A stretch of 64,000 bases of DNA from Hyphodiscus hymeniophilus (GCA_016508695.1 VNKQ01000003.1:1922001-1986000), one strand, 5' to 3'. Shown: positions 1 through 11,830, counted from the stretch's first letter. Notes: generated by a model not told the origin, from the letters alone. Numbers and translations are program-made.

Positions 1-907
1 CAAAGCTCCTAAGACATGCAGCTGCGGACGCGGGACTGGCGCTTGACCGAGAAGGGTTTGCGAGAGTTGATCAAGTCGTGAGTAGTTCTTGTCGTGCTCT
101 CGACGCCGTTCTGCTTCGTAAGAGGAAGCGTTGGAGAGTCTATATGGTCACGTGTCCCGTAACACATGATATCAATACATTCAGTGCAAATTGTTCATCT
201 GCTGACTGCTTTCACAGATGAAATGGCCGCGGTTGAGGTCTCTGAAAATTACATTCGAAGATATCAAGACAACAGTATCAGACAATGCCAAGCAACGATT
301 CTCAATGAAGCCAAACCCAGCCTTGACCTCAATCCCAGATCTTGCATCAGAAGAGCCATCAGACTGGGTAATTCGTGCAAATCAGGGTCACAGCATTGCG
401 ATCGAATCAGCAGCTCTCCTAGCACCAATTACTCTAGAAGCTGGTAACGTCCCGGAGGTTGTCATACACGGCACTTACTTTGCATTCTACCAACCTATCC
501 TGGAAACTGGCGGCCTGAAGAAGATGAGCCGCAATCACATCCATTTCAGTACCGGTCTGCCCGAAGACAAGCAAGGAGTTATTAGTGGGATGAGAAACGA
601 TGCAGAGATTTTGGTATATGTGGATATTGAGAAGAGTCTACAGGATGGTGGCATGCTGTGGTGGGTTAGTGAGAATGGCGTTGTTTTGACGGAGGGCGAC
701 GAGCACGGGATTTTGCCGACGAAGTATTGGAAGAAGGTCGTTGGAAGGAAAGAAGATGTTGGTAAGCTGTGGGAGGATGGTGTGGAGCTTGCGGATTTGC
801 CACAAAGGCTGAGGAATAAAAAACCGCCGAATGGGAAGGGGCATAGAGTCAGGGGAGAGCCCCAGAACCAAGAGGAGAGCCCTAGAAACCCAGAGGAAAG
901 GACGTGA
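1..907 (+). CDS. TPT1: tRNA 2'-phosphotransferase, 5' end outside the window
   Basis: This enzyme removes the splice-junction 2'-phosphate from ligated tRNA by transferring it to NAD+, the last step of tRNA splicing. The window opens inside the gene: position 3 onward reads in frame as LLRHAAADAGL and then FARVDQV. A GT-AG intron spans 78-217 (phase 0), and exon 2 runs 218-907. Exon 2 carries the KptA/TPT1 hallmarks in order: KQRFSMKP, IRANQGHSI (NAD/RNA pocket), VIHGTY and HIHFS. The C-terminal 40 or so residues are a basic, proline-rich tail (NKKPPNGKGHR), longer than in yeast. The first coding exon or exons lie upstream of base 1, so the start cannot be given. The family assignment is secure. 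Confidence 0.93.
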
Positions 908-1371
908 GAGGTGCTGGAAGAAGCATAGGTCGTGAAATGAGGGACGACAATGCATTGGAAGGAGATGAGGCGATTAAATCGAATAAGCCTTAGAAACAAA
1001 GGTTTTATGACAAAAACTGCAATGCTTCTAGATATAATGCTTCCTGATCCCTGGATTAAGCTAGCATCGCAGAATATCGGTCAGAGACATAGAATAATAA
1101 TATCAAGTACGAAGCAACGAATGAGTCGTCAATTAGTAATGATAGTTCAAGTATTGTTGGTTTTGTTGCATATCTTGATGTCCAGCCCAAATCCTGGCTG
1201 CGACAAATACGTTACCCAGCTCCACCATCACGTGACCTTCAAAGCTCGTGATCTCCTACAACTTCCCTCCAGCCTCGCTTGAGAATTGTGAATTTCATCT
1301 TCCTCTACCTCCCTCGAATCCTTTCCTTCCTGAACATTTCTTCAAACAGCCAATCTCAACACTTCATTACA
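908..1371. other. intergenic: TPT1 3' flank and MED10 promoter
   Basis: No gene is seen here. The last 100 bases before the MED10 start are rich in C and T, typical of a fungal promoter and leader. One palindromic TCACGTGA-type site lies at 1228-1236. Confidence 0.5.
1228..1236. promoter_or_regulatory. TCACGTGAC E-box-like site
   Basis: The sequence TCACGTGAC lies about 135 bases upstream of the long MED10 start. CACGTGA cores are bound by bHLH factors such as Cbf1 in fungi. A second copy, CACGTGA at 2972-2978, lies just upstream of the RidA start. Binding is inferred from the motif alone. Confidence 0.3.
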
Positions 1372-2155
1372 ATGAAGATCATCAGATTCAAGGTACCGAA
1401 GAGTGACGATGCAGGTGGCTCCACTTCCCAGGATGCAGCCGAGGCACGGACCACTCTACCAAGTGAGACACTTGATGAACTTCAGCCTCCCTCCGACCTT
1501 CATGCAGACAACAACAATCTGACAAGCTCACCAGAGAAGATGGCGCCTGCTACTCACAGCGACCAGAAGGTCGTCGAAGGTTCGAATCCATGCTCTTGCT
1601 AGGAATCTATAAAGGAAAACTGATAATTCAACAGACGAAATCAAAGATGTCATTCAAGATCTCTATCAAATCATGGTACAGGTGAATTCCTTTGATCAGG
1701 CCGGTAAACCTAGCAAGAATATTCTGGAGAATAGCATGTTTGTCACTTCCTCCTTTCTCCCCCTTCTCACTCTTCTCCGACATTATTCGCACGTATATTG
1801 ATCGCGGCAGACAACAACTCGATGCCTCCCTCAAGAAGGTCCACATGACTGCCACCTCCTCCTCCTCGAACCTACCCCTCGTCCCCCCGAGCTCTTGACG
1901 TATGTCGACAACGGCCGCAATCCGGACATCTACACGCGCGAGTTCGCCGAGGGTGCTAGGCGCAGCAACCAGTTGATCAAGGGCAAGATGGAGGCGTTTG
2001 GCGAGTTTCGAGATGTGCTTGCGACAGAGATGGCTAAGGTCTACCCGGAGTTGAGAGGCGACATTGGTAAGATCCTGGATGCGACAGGAGGTAGGAGGAA
2101 TGTTGTTCTTGAGCCTCCAGCTGAAGGTGAGGACGAGGTTCCGGGAAGCGGATGA
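1372..2155 (+). CDS. MED10: Mediator complex subunit 10 (Nut2), with apparent frameshift
   Basis: MED10/Nut2 sits in the middle module of Mediator, which bridges activators and RNA polymerase II in the nucleus. Exons are 1372-1579, 1635-1737 and 1811-2155. Exon 2 encodes DEIKDVIQDLYQIMVQVNSF. Exon 3 encodes LDASLKKVHMTATSS and then, in another frame, PELLTYVDNGRNPDIYTREF and KGKMEAFGEFRDVLA, all characteristic of MED10. The frame switches at the C6 run 1883-1888. As given, translation stops at 1898 (SSS..VPPSS); one more C restores a single frame of about 218 residues. An in-frame ATG at 1540 (MAPATHSDQ) gives about 162 residues, nearer the usual length, and may be the true start. MED10 is essential in yeast, so an assembly error is likelier than loss. 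Confidence 0.85.
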
Positions 2156-2446
2156 GGGAGGGGATCATGGGCTACGGGGTGGAGTGATTACGGAGTTCAC
2201 GGGGGTATACCCTGGCGTTGATTTCGGCATATCAAAATGGTTCCTTCCATGGAGGGAGAGGGCTGCATACGGACATGGAGTCACTTGCATTGAGAAAGCA
2301 CTATGCAGATGCATACGGCTTCATGGATGGAATTGATGCATTGCCTGATTTTACAAGCCGTGGTACCAATCATGCAAGTCTTAAAGTGATCAGGGTACCT
2401 TTCTACGGTACGAATGAAGGTAAGGCAAGATCCATAACTTAATTCC

Positions 2447-2956
2447 TCAGTCACAGATTGCAGTACATTCCATCTCGACAATGGCGTTGAACGGCAGGTC
2501 CAAGACTGCAACGCAAGTGCGTGCCTATTCAGAAGGAATTAGCTTCAAGTTGAGCATAACCCTCCTGGAGATTACTCACTGGTTTCACGCCCGGAAAATG
2601 AGTGATATAAACCTCATTCATAGGGGCAAAGTCCTTGTAATCCTTTAAATAGACGTTCAATTTCACGATTTTGGTGAAGTCTGAGCCAGCCGCTTCGAGG
2701 ACCGCTCTGATGTTCTTGAGAGTTTGTTCCTTTCATCTAGTCAGAATACCTACCTTGTGCTGATGAATAGGTTTGGGAAAGTGGGTTGGTTCATTACAGT
2801 CTGAGCCTTTATTCCTCCCTCAACCAACGTCCAAGTATCTTTATCGAGCCCGATGTTCCCTGATGCGAAGACGAAGCCTTTCGCTTTTATGGCCTGCGAG
2901 AAGACTGGCATAGGCGCCGGGGCGTTCTTGGTGCTGACTTCTGTGATGGAGCTCAT
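2447..2956 (-). CDS. RidA/YjgF/YER057c family imine deaminase
   Basis: RidA proteins hydrolyse reactive enamine/imine intermediates made by PLP enzymes such as threonine dehydratase. Fungal members act in the cytosol or mitochondrion (Hmf1/Mmf1). Exons are 2956-2798, 2729-2580 and 2524-2447, all phase 0, giving 128 residues, the normal family length. Visible signatures are FSQAIKAKGFVFASGNIGLD near the N-terminus, EQTLKNIRAVLEAAGSDF in the middle and ARTCVAVLDLP, containing the conserved arginine, near the C-terminus. No clear mitochondrial presequence is seen, which favours the cytosolic type. The gene is convergent with MED10 across 291 bases that hold nothing recognisable. Confidence 0.93.
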
Positions 2957-3506
2957 TTTGCACGGTCGTCGCACGTGATGCAAGTTTATGGTTATGGGAT
3001 TCTGAAAGAAGGTAAGGCCTTTTCGAACTTTTTTGGATGGTGAGTTTGGCAAGTCGCACGAGGCATCGGCTCGTTATGTAGGACGATGGATCCTGTAGCA
3101 GAGGGTCGTAGCGGGCTGCCTACTAGTGTACAGCACCTATCTGATGCCTTCTAATCAAAGTTACACTTTGCTGACGTCAGATCGATAGTATACCCTGTCT
3201 GTAATGCAGTAGCTTAATGTTGTTTACGTTGTCCTCTGGTCTCCGGGGTGCGACGGGTGGAGTCTACACACGACCAAGAGAGACTCGCTTGATCTACTAG
3301 TTAATAAAGGAACTTGGTTCGTGAGAAATGCTCTCCTTGGCCTATCATTAAGTCCGACACTAAAGTACAGCACTTTGAGAGCTTCCTTACGATTAATCAT
3401 CTATTAGAATATTAGATTACTTATACAGAAACTCGATACCAGTGCTCTAGAACGGCAGAAAATCACCTTCTAAGTCGAAGAATGACGCTCACAGTCCAAA
3501 ACCTAG
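2957..3506. other. intergenic
   Basis: This region lies between the RidA start and the stop of the next minus-strand gene. It holds CACGTGA at 2972-2978, 16 bases upstream of the RidA start codon. No gene or repeat is seen in the remaining 500 bases. Confidence 0.4.
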
Positions 3507-5393
3507 CTAAGACACCGAGGCATTCCCAACCATCACCGGCGCTACAACCCTCTCAGCTCCTTCTTGCACACCAGAGCTCGGCTTCTCCGATCTCCTCTTC
3601 AAGATACTCCCTTGGCCGAAGTTCAGAACCATGGTTTGTCCCATGGATTCTCCGCGCCGAAGCCAGCCAAGTGCTCCTCGGAAGCTGCGCATCTCTCGCC
3701 TATGTCCCTCTGTCCATGGTGACCGGTCCAGGATACTCGGACTGTCTTCGACCGCGAAGAATGGGAAGCCTTCGGCTGCTGTTGCGTCTTTTTCTTCCTT
3801 TTCGTCGTCGTGACCTTCATCGTTGTCTGTCCCGCCTCTAATATCAGCATAGTAGGAAAAAGAATGGTACGGAGGGCGTGGGGTCGCGAAGGATTTCTTA
3901 CCTGTAGACCGACTCTCTGCAAGGACATCGACAGATCCGTTCGAGTGCTCCTGATCACTAGTTCCAGGCAGACTGTCTGGACTGGTGGTGATTTGGCCAA
4001 TCCGAAGGGCTTCGTCCCTCTGGGCCATCTCAGCCTGAAACTTGGAATTCTCCTTGCATTTCTTCATCAAGTACTCGTTCCAGATCCTAACTCCTTCTCT
4101 TCTATCTTCCTCTAACTCCTCCGCCATTTTCTTCATGAGTTTCTCCTTGTACAGTCGCATGTTCCTCTCTTCGGGACTCTCCACAGGTCGCCGCTCAGCT
4201 TTCCTTAACTCCAGCGCCCTAGAGCTTTCCGCTCTCAACTTCCTAGCTTCCTTTTCAACGCCTCTTGTGCTCTCGTCGAGACCGGTCTTTTTCTTTCCCC
4301 CGCCCTTTACGTGAATCTTTCGACGCACCTTTCCTTCCAAGAAACTCTGTCTTTGTCCCTCCATGATCTTGGTCTCAGCGTTCACGTTTTCTGAAGCATT
4401 GTTCAGCAGAACATCTCCATCTCCGCTGCCTACAGACACTGGGCCATCGCCTGAAGCAGTAGCGATGCTAGGGGTGCTCATGAGGGAGTCCGTCAGGCCT
4501 TCTGCTTGCCCTTTCGTTTCAGCTCGCGCCCCTCCCTGTTACTTCCTGCTCTTCCTCTTCGCCAGAAGTGCCCCGCCATCCAACTTTAACTCCGTCCTAT
4601 CCTTCTCTTGCCTGTCTTCCCTCTCCCACGCGGGCCTGGTATCCGCCGCTCGCGTAGCCCGGACGTCGAGCGGGCTCAGGTATTTGAAGTCCTGCTGCGC
4701 CTTCGGCTCCGCCTCGACCGCGGGAGTAGCAGGTGCGATGTTCAGTTCTATGGAGTGGACTCCGGCCTTATCCGCCCACGTAAACCTTCGGTTTCCAGCA
4801 GGCTGGTCGGGGTCAGGGAGGTCTGGTTTGCAGAGCCTTACGCAGCATTCGACTCTGGATTTCTCGAAAGGCTTCCGGTTCGCCTCGGCGATGTGTTTCT
4901 GTTTCTGCTTTGTCTCCAGCGTCCCAATCGTCATCTGCTCAAGTCTCGCCTTTGCCGTCTCGGCCGATCCCCTCAACGCCTCCCCCACCGTCCCCGTCCC
5001 AGACTGTCTCCTCAAGCCCAAGCCCAGGCCTCTCCTCTTCAAAAGCCCCCCGCCGAGCTTCAGCTCCATCCCCTCGCCCTCACCACCCGTTTTCGGCGCC
5101 GTGCTATCCCGCGCATCCCTATCCTCGAGCGTGAGGAGAGAAAGGTCGGGAAGGACGAGCTCGTGGGCGCTGGAGCGCCGCAGGACATACGCCCAATCGA
5201 TCCAGCGGACCCCGTTCGCATCGGTGCCCGCGATGTGCGTCTTGTCTTGTGGAACGCGCATCTCTTGCCGTCGAGCTGGCTCGAGTAAGTGAGGCTGTCG
5301 CTGTCGCTGTCGCTGTTGCCGTTGCCCGACCATCCCCTCCCTCGCGAGTCGGAGCGGACGAAGGGGGAGTTCCATTCTACGATCTGACCTCAC
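3507..5393 (-). CDS. lysine/glutamate-rich protein of unknown function (two ORFs probably spliced into one gene)
   Basis: Two minus-strand reading frames, 5393-4539 (284 codons) and 4481-3507 (324 codons), are separated by only about 57 bases. A 75-nt intron at 4542-4468 (donor GTAACA, CTGAC branch site, acceptor CCTAG) joins them in frame into about 603 residues, so I prefer one gene; two separate genes remain possible. A second intron at 3901 to 3836 or 3838 is likely (GTAAGA donor, ATTAGAG acceptor); the 66-nt version keeps the frame and gives 581 residues. The N-terminal half has HIAGTDANGVRWIDWAY and a glycine/arginine-rich segment. The C-terminal half has a charged helical region (YKEKLMKKMAEELEEDRREG) that may form a coiled coil. 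I recognise no family. The 5' half is more GC-rich than its surroundings. Confidence 0.6.
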
Positions 5394-6111
5394 GACGTGC
5401 GTGTAAGTAAAGCTCGTGGTATCACGTCACCTTATATTCAGCGCCTATCCGTGCTTGAAACAAAATAAGAGATGAGATGGCGGTTATCAGTCTACCACTT
5501 TGGAGATGGGAATTTTCAAATGGGCGGGAGCTGGGAAGGAAGGTAAGGTATGTTGAGGATCTGATATAGGAAAGGAAATACAATTTCTCATCCTTCGACA
5601 TCATCACCCGTCGACCGGACTCGAGTGATGTAATGATGGAGCAGCATCCGCGGTTGGAACATTCTGGTTCCGTGGATTTTCGGCGTGTGACGTTTTACGC
5701 TTTTCTGAAGCGTGGAGAGTGATAGTGGTAGGTGTTGGCGTCCCAGCGTTGCGAAAGGGGACGCGCGGGATTGCGTAGTTTGGACGTAGCTGCCGGATTC
5801 TTCTGTGGATGGGAAAGATATAGTGTCTGGGTAGACCGCTCGACAAATGAGATGAGCGAAGGAACTTCTGTGAAAATGCACATTATGTGAATGGTTCGAG
5901 ACTTCGAGTGATTAGGGTGTGGATGTGGAAGTGAGAGGCGTACCACGAGGCTCGACTTGAGATGTGGACGGGCGTCGTTGAATTTTGGTTCTTGTCTAAA
6001 AACAGTGCAAGACCCGCGGAGTGACGCTTCACTGCAGTACACCCGCTACGAAATAGAAGTTCTATCGGTAATATAGACCAAACGCCTTTTGTTTTACTTT
6101 CCTCAGCACCT
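5394..6111. other. intergenic
   Basis: This region separates the start of the unknown gene from the LEU2 stop, both on the minus strand. It holds ATCACGTCACC near 5431, possibly promoter sequence. Several short overlapping reading frames lack protein-like composition. I see no gene. Confidence 0.4.
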
Positions 6112-7452
6112 CTACTTAACTTCCTTGAGAACCTTCAAGAGTTCTGCTGCAACCGCATCTCCCATTTCAGTAGTAGACGCAAACTTAGCGGCTCCCTTTC
6201 CGGCGATATCTTTCGTTCGAACGCCGGAGTCGATGGTCCTCCGTACTGCTTCCTCGACTGCGTTTGCCTCGATGGGGAGGTTAAGAGAGTATTTCAACAT
6301 CATTGCCACTGAGAGAATCGTCCCGATGGGATTGACAATTCCCTTGCCTGAGATATCGGGGGCAGATCCTATTGCCGTCAGTAAGTAATTGCATAGGCAT
6401 TTCGTAAGGGCCAAAATCAGATAGCCATACCATGAATAGGCTCATAAATGCCATTGCACTTGCTCTTCCCATCCGGAATGCCACTCAAGCTTGCACTGGG
6501 CAGCAAACCAATCGAGCCCGGAATCACACTCGCCTCATCGCTAATGATGTCCCCAAACAGATTACTCGTAACCACGACCCCATTCAACGCCCTCGGATCC
6601 CTCACCATCAGCATGGCCGCAGAGTCAATCAAGTGATGACCAAACTTGAGCTGCGGGAACTCCTTCTCCATGACCTCCGTAAAGACCCTCCTCCACATCC
6701 GACTCGTCGCCAGCACATTGGCCTTATCCAGACTCCAGACCGGCATGGGAGGATCACTCTTCAGCGCCAGGAAAGCCGCCAGTCTAGCGATACGCTCAAC
6801 CTCCAGCCGTGAATAGGCTTCCGTATCCCACGCGTTTCCATCACCATCATCCTCCTTCCTCGCACCGAAGTAAATGCCCCCCGTCAACTCGCGGACCACG
6901 ACAAAGTCCGTGCCTTTGCAGACCTCTTCCTTGAGAGGTGAGCTCGCGAGGAGAGTATCGGAGGCGAAGTTGCACGGTCTTAGGTTTCCATATGTGCCCA
7001 TTTCCTTGCGGAGGTCGAGGATGCCCTGCTCCGGCCGGACCTTTCCCGTGCCCCATTTCGGTCCACCGATTGCGCCGAGGAGGACGGCATCTGCTGCTTT
7101 GGCGGCTGAGAGGGCGGATGGGGTGAGCGGGGAGCCGGTGGAATCGATCGAGGCCTGGGGCGTTTATTAGATTGTGATGGTGAGGTGAATGAGAAGGTAA
7201 GCTTACGCCGCCGAGGAGATGTTCTTGGAAATTGAATTTCCCGGCGCTGGGGCGAGCAGACTCGATGGCCTTTAGGACCTGTGGAGTGTCAATTGAGCTG
7301 CGTGTTTTCGTTTGCTTGGTGTAAATGAACCTTCACGGCTTCCGCTACGACCTGGTTGTGTTAGCTGGAGTGAATACACCTTTGAACTTGTCGGAGCACA
7401 CCTCTGGACCACAGTGGTCACCACCAAAGACGACAATGTTGTGAGTTGCCAT
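6112..7452 (-). CDS. LEU2: 3-isopropylmalate dehydrogenase
   Basis: This enzyme oxidises and decarboxylates 3-isopropylmalate to 2-oxoisocaproate with NAD+, the third step of leucine synthesis. Exons are 7452-7402, 7351-7331 (only 21 nt), 7278-7207, 7154-6431 and 6368-6112. They give 374 residues, slightly longer than yeast Leu2. Signatures in order are the N-terminal VVFGGDHCGPEVVAEAVKVL, ASIDSTGSPL, AVLLGAIGGPKWG, LRPCNF, VVRELTGGIYFG, and the family signature SNLFGDIISDEASVIPGS followed by GLLPSASL, then EPIHGSAPDISGKGIVNP. The catalytic Lys and Asp residues are in these blocks. No organellar presequence is visible. A Leu3-type motif lies about 95 bases upstream of the start codon. Confidence 0.97.
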
Positions 7453-8292
7453 GGTTTTTCTAGATTTTGAATACGGAATGTTGTGACTGAATTTGAAGTG
7501 TCGTGTGAGAGCTCACGCGAGTTGGAGCTTGATCTTTGCCCCGCCTTCCGATGTCGGAGAATTTTGGTACTGTACCTACCCAGTAATATACCTTTTTAAT
7601 TATTATCCTTTCGGCTATGATTTACAGCTCGCCCACGTGTGTACATATCTAATGTTCAGAATTCGCCAGATTGGTTTGAAGGTACGAGAATATTGATCAA
7701 TGTTATATGTTCATATTTTAATACGTTGGGGGTTTTCCAACTCTCGGTCACCAGATACCAGTGGACAAGGACCCCTTCTCAGAGGTTGGACTTCAAGTCA
7801 AGCATTCATGCATGGTAATTCAAGGCCACGACCCATGGAAATTTGGAATTCTTATATTGTTCAGGTGTACTATGCACGTATTCTATCCAACAAGTTCCCT
7901 CCCACGTCGCCTACTCTTCGCTTGGCGAGACGTAACGCTATGCAGCCAGATGTGGACTAAATCTACGGAGGGTATCAAAGACAAAAGAAACCAGAAGTGA
8001 CTTTGTGACTTGTCTTGTGTGATCGATTGCTCGTAAACTCCCATTTTAACATTTATATCTTGTGACGATTAGATGATGTAGTTGTTTGTCGGCGTGGAAA
8101 TGGTTGATGCCAAAAGCTCCAGACATGTGAATGGGCTGTCAACCATATCGGTATAAGGGAGGCGCCCTCTTGGTGGGGTATAAAGATCCATAGTAGGCCG
8201 AGTGCAATCGAATCTTGAATACTGTGGTTCAAGGGTGTTGGATAGCCAAGTCCGGGAAGAGGTTTCAGTTGAGTGTTTTGCATCCGACCTGC
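7453..8292. other. intergenic: LEU2 promoter and PHD-gene 3' flank
   Basis: This is non-coding by composition. The first 150 bases are the LEU2 promoter and contain the CCG-N4-CGG motif. I recognise nothing else. Confidence 0.5.
7548..7557. promoter_or_regulatory. Leu3-type binding motif CCG-N4-CGG
   Basis: The sequence CCGATGTCGG is an exact CCG-N4-CGG, the inverted half-site arrangement bound by the zinc-cluster factor Leu3 in yeast and LeuB in Aspergillus. It lies about 95 bases upstream of the LEU2 start codon, where such a site would act. The match is seen; binding is inferred from the motif, its position and the known pathway. Confidence 0.55.
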
Positions 8293-10666
8293 TCAACGGA
8301 ATGATTTGAAGGATTTGTGTGCCAAAGGCGAGGAACCAATGTGAGTGACTGTGCCTTTCAAAGAGTCTCGGATTCGACCTCCTCGCATGTTGGGTGTTTG
8401 GGCACAGAATGCGCATACGTAGACTGCAGGAAGGCTTCTGCGATCAATATTGACACATTGAGCGTGAAGCCAATTGTCGCAAGATTCACTGGCACCGTTA
8501 GTTTGATACATATAGTGTGCGTTAGTAGATATTACCACTGAATCATAAAGCCTTCGCTCTCCTGCTTCCCGCACACACATCTTGTAGTCCCACTTCTTGT
8601 ACTCGATGGGGTAGCACCTTCTGGATCAGTGACCGTAGTGGGTGACAAATTCGAGGACGATGCGTAGCCCATATACTGGCTGCCACGAGGGTCCGATGAA
8701 TAGCGGTGATGACGCGGATTGCGTTGTTTCATCTGCTCTTTCTTTCTGTTTTCCATGACCTTCCTTAAGGCTCGAGTGGCATCTCCAGAGCCATCGTCCT
8801 CCTCCATGACAGTCTCGGCTTCGCTTTCCACGCCATCCATCAGAGACTGCTGACTTGAAGTTTCGGAGTAACTATTGCTAGCACTTGTGCTATGTCTTCG
8901 TAAATCACGATTGGATGTCTCAAATCGACCCAGCTTCGGTCCTTTTGTTTGTGGTGGACCAGCGAAAGACGTGTTCCGACTTGGAATAATGATATCGTCT
9001 TCATCTGTCGACGACTCGGACTGTGAGGATCCGTAGCCTTCAATACTTCTCGTTGGCCCTGCTGATTTCGTTTCGTCAACAAGGATAGTTTCGGTTCTTG
9101 CTCTTCCTTTCTTGTCTACCATAAGTCTAACTTCCGTGCGGGCTTTGGGAAGTGGTGCCTCTGAGATTGGGGTAAGGTTGGGGGCTTGGAGCCGTTTTAC
9201 GGGAGATGTACGGCCTGTACGCTGCATCATTCTCTCTGGGGCACGTATTAGACCGTATAAATTCTCCATGGTACAACCATAAACTTACCTGGTCTCCTTC
9301 CTCGGCTGTCACTGGCACTTCGCTGCAGACCAGGACGAGCAGAACCTTTGACAGGTGAGCTGACTGTCCCTCTCTCGAAGCGCCTACTTGAACTGCTTTC
9401 CCGACTGCTACGCACGCGCCGAAGAGCATCGTGCTGCTCTTTGGCTTCTCTCGTCTGATGCTGATAGGGTTCTCTGATAGCATGGCTTGTTGAAGGGCGT
9501 GTTCCTGGCAGGACAACATCCTCGAACTCAGAAGGCATAGTAGCAGTGATGTTGCGACTGAAAAGAAGAACGGGATCGACGCCTCCAATTGAGGTTGCGG
9601 AGAAGGGCTCCTGCCACGTAGGATTGGTATTATAAAAGTCGAAAGATGCTTGTGTTGTAGGTATCTCTGGAGTAGCAGGGGCAGACAGCTTGGGTGCTAG
9701 AGGTCTTTGCCGCTTGCCAACTGGCTGAGTAGGGTGAGTCTGTGGGGTAGGATGGTTCGAAGGCATGTTGACGGTGTCTTGGAATATTTGATTACTTCTT
9801 CCCCAGTCGAAGGAATTGCTGACTCTATGAGATCCAGCAGTCGGCATAGAAGCAGTGTCAGCGCCAAAATCAAGATCCATGGCCATGCTAGCGTCTGGAT
9901 CCCAGAATGGCTTTGTGTTGGTAAAAACTGGAGCAGAAGCGGGTGCAGACATGGGGTAGCCAAACAAGTCTGTTGCACTTGTAGAGAACTGGAGTATGTT
10001 GTGGTGGTGGGTTGGTGACTCGTCAATGCCATATTGGCTGTTTTGATAATCATTTTGCATGGTTCCTGTTGTTACTTTCGGTGCAAGTCTTCTTGACCCC
10101 TTCGATGCCGACTGCGGCGGCGTAGCGGTTTGCCCGCTGAAAGCTTCCTCCAAACGCTTCTTGGGCTTTCGTGGGGTCACCCTCTTCTTAGCGCTATCAT
10201 CGAGTCGACCCCTTACTGAGGAGTACGGGTCAGGAGAAGACGGCAGTTGATCTGATTGTTCGACTGGAGGAAGAGGGAAGGCTGGATTCGGAGAGAGATG
10301 GTGAACATGAGATGCCAGTTCGGATGCAATATGCTCTACGTTAGACGGCCGCGTATCCAGAGGGGAGATGTTTCGTAGTCGTGGGGTAGATGCTTCAACA
10401 AAGTGGTGTTGGTTGCTCGTCAAACGCCCTGGAGTAGAGTTGAACACAGAATATTCCTCGGCAAAGGTTGGCGTCCATCCACTCCTATCCTCAAAGCTGG
10501 AAGGGTTGTTCCTTGGTGTCTGGAAGGTCGGACTTGGAAATTGGGCCGACGTTGGAGTTTGTGTGGGTGTAGGCGGTTGAGCGTTTGGATTCCCAAAACT
10601 GCGAGATTTTAGTCTACATTCTGGTTCACACTAAAGACCGTACCTATATGCTTGGTCCCAACTCAT
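8293..10666 (-). CDS. PHD-finger chromatin/transcription protein
   Basis: Exons are 10666-10644 (23 nt), 10598-9289, 9235-8536 and 8488-8293, with introns of 45-53 nt, giving 742 residues. The protein starts MSWDQAYS. It is mostly disordered, rich in Ser, Pro and Thr, with a basic patch KKRVTPRKPKKRLEE that could be a nuclear signal. A single C4HC3 PHD finger lies near the C-terminus and is split by the last intron. Its cysteines read CVCGKQESEGFMIQCESC, then NWLHAQCVN, then VYVCAFC. PHD fingers usually read histone H3 lysine methylation, so a nuclear role is likely. The acidic stretch EAETVMEEDDGSGD precedes it. I know similar fungal PHD proteins but cannot assign a named orthologue. The last exon ends FKSFKSFR. 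Confidence 0.85.
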
Positions 10667-11830
10667 AGCAAAGTCGACTTTCTAACGTGAGGGAAACAAG
10701 CCGAGGCTGTATGCCTTGCACAATATGTCTTGGGTAGCCGTTTCTTCTCAACGTTGCTGTCCCACGGTGCTGCCCCAACATCCACTCCCTTCCGCACCTT
10801 CTATATGGCAAGTAAACACCGCAGGGAAATCGGCTTTGGCTGTTACAACCAGATGTATAGCCCGAGGGACTTCGAATAGGGAGAGAGGCGAGAGCAGTGC
10901 GGAGTCTTGAGCAAACAAGGATTCACAACATGGCATGCACGTATACGTCGATAGTCCTAGATCTTTGCAGCTTGTTCGTTAGTATAGGGCATTAGAAGAA
11001 AGAGAATTGTTCAGCCTACCAGAGCTGGTATGTGTATGGCCAGGAGTCGATGTTGAAGGGGCTCAAAGTCCGAGTCGTAAGCAGGATGTGTGGGTAGCGC
11101 TGGTTTCTAGATCCCGAGACGGGGCGGATATGTGCTCTGCCAAGGGAGAGTAAAGTTACAGATGAATTTGTTGGCTCACAGACGGCTGCTTCTTCAGCAG
11201 TGTCATTCAGCCAATTCGAAGGGTATGGATAATTTAATAATAACAGTAATAATAATTGGGTGGTTGAGGCACACGATCAATCAGAAGAGGGAGTATCTTT
11301 TTTTGGTAGGAAGCACGAGCAAGCAAGGCAAGGCACAGACGGACGAGAAAAGAGCCAGGATTGTTGTTGTCGGCGGGTCGGGAAAAAGCAAACTTCTGTG
11401 CCTGGCCTAACCTAGCGATCCGAGGAATTATGACCAGAGCACCGTCGGTCGTATGTGTCTGTACAGACTGTACTTGATGGAGATTTTTCCAGACGGAAAT
11501 AAGGTCGAGGAATGCTCATTTCCAAGGTGTAAGACGGGGCACCTTGAGTCGAGAGTCCAAGGCAGCGGAGGGTGAGAGCTCAGCTGAAAGACGGAAGGGA
11601 AACGCAGACGGGGTGGGGCAATCAGACAGGTTAGGTAGGTAGGTTGGCGGCAGAATCCAACAACAACGATTGAGAGAGGATGGGAAAGAGAGAGAGAGAG
11701 AGGTCGCGAGACCGAGTAGACCAAGTAGGGGCACGGAAAGGAGGTGAATGGTACATGGCAAGTAGTAGATAGTAGATACGGGAATTGACTGAGAGCCGCA
11801 AATGATGGGCTCTAAACCAAGCATCACGAT

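Noticed and set aside
1578..1592. GGTTCGAATCC, a tRNA T-arm-like sequence
   Set aside because: It is the MED10 intron-1 donor region. No acceptor stem or anticodon arm can be drawn around it.
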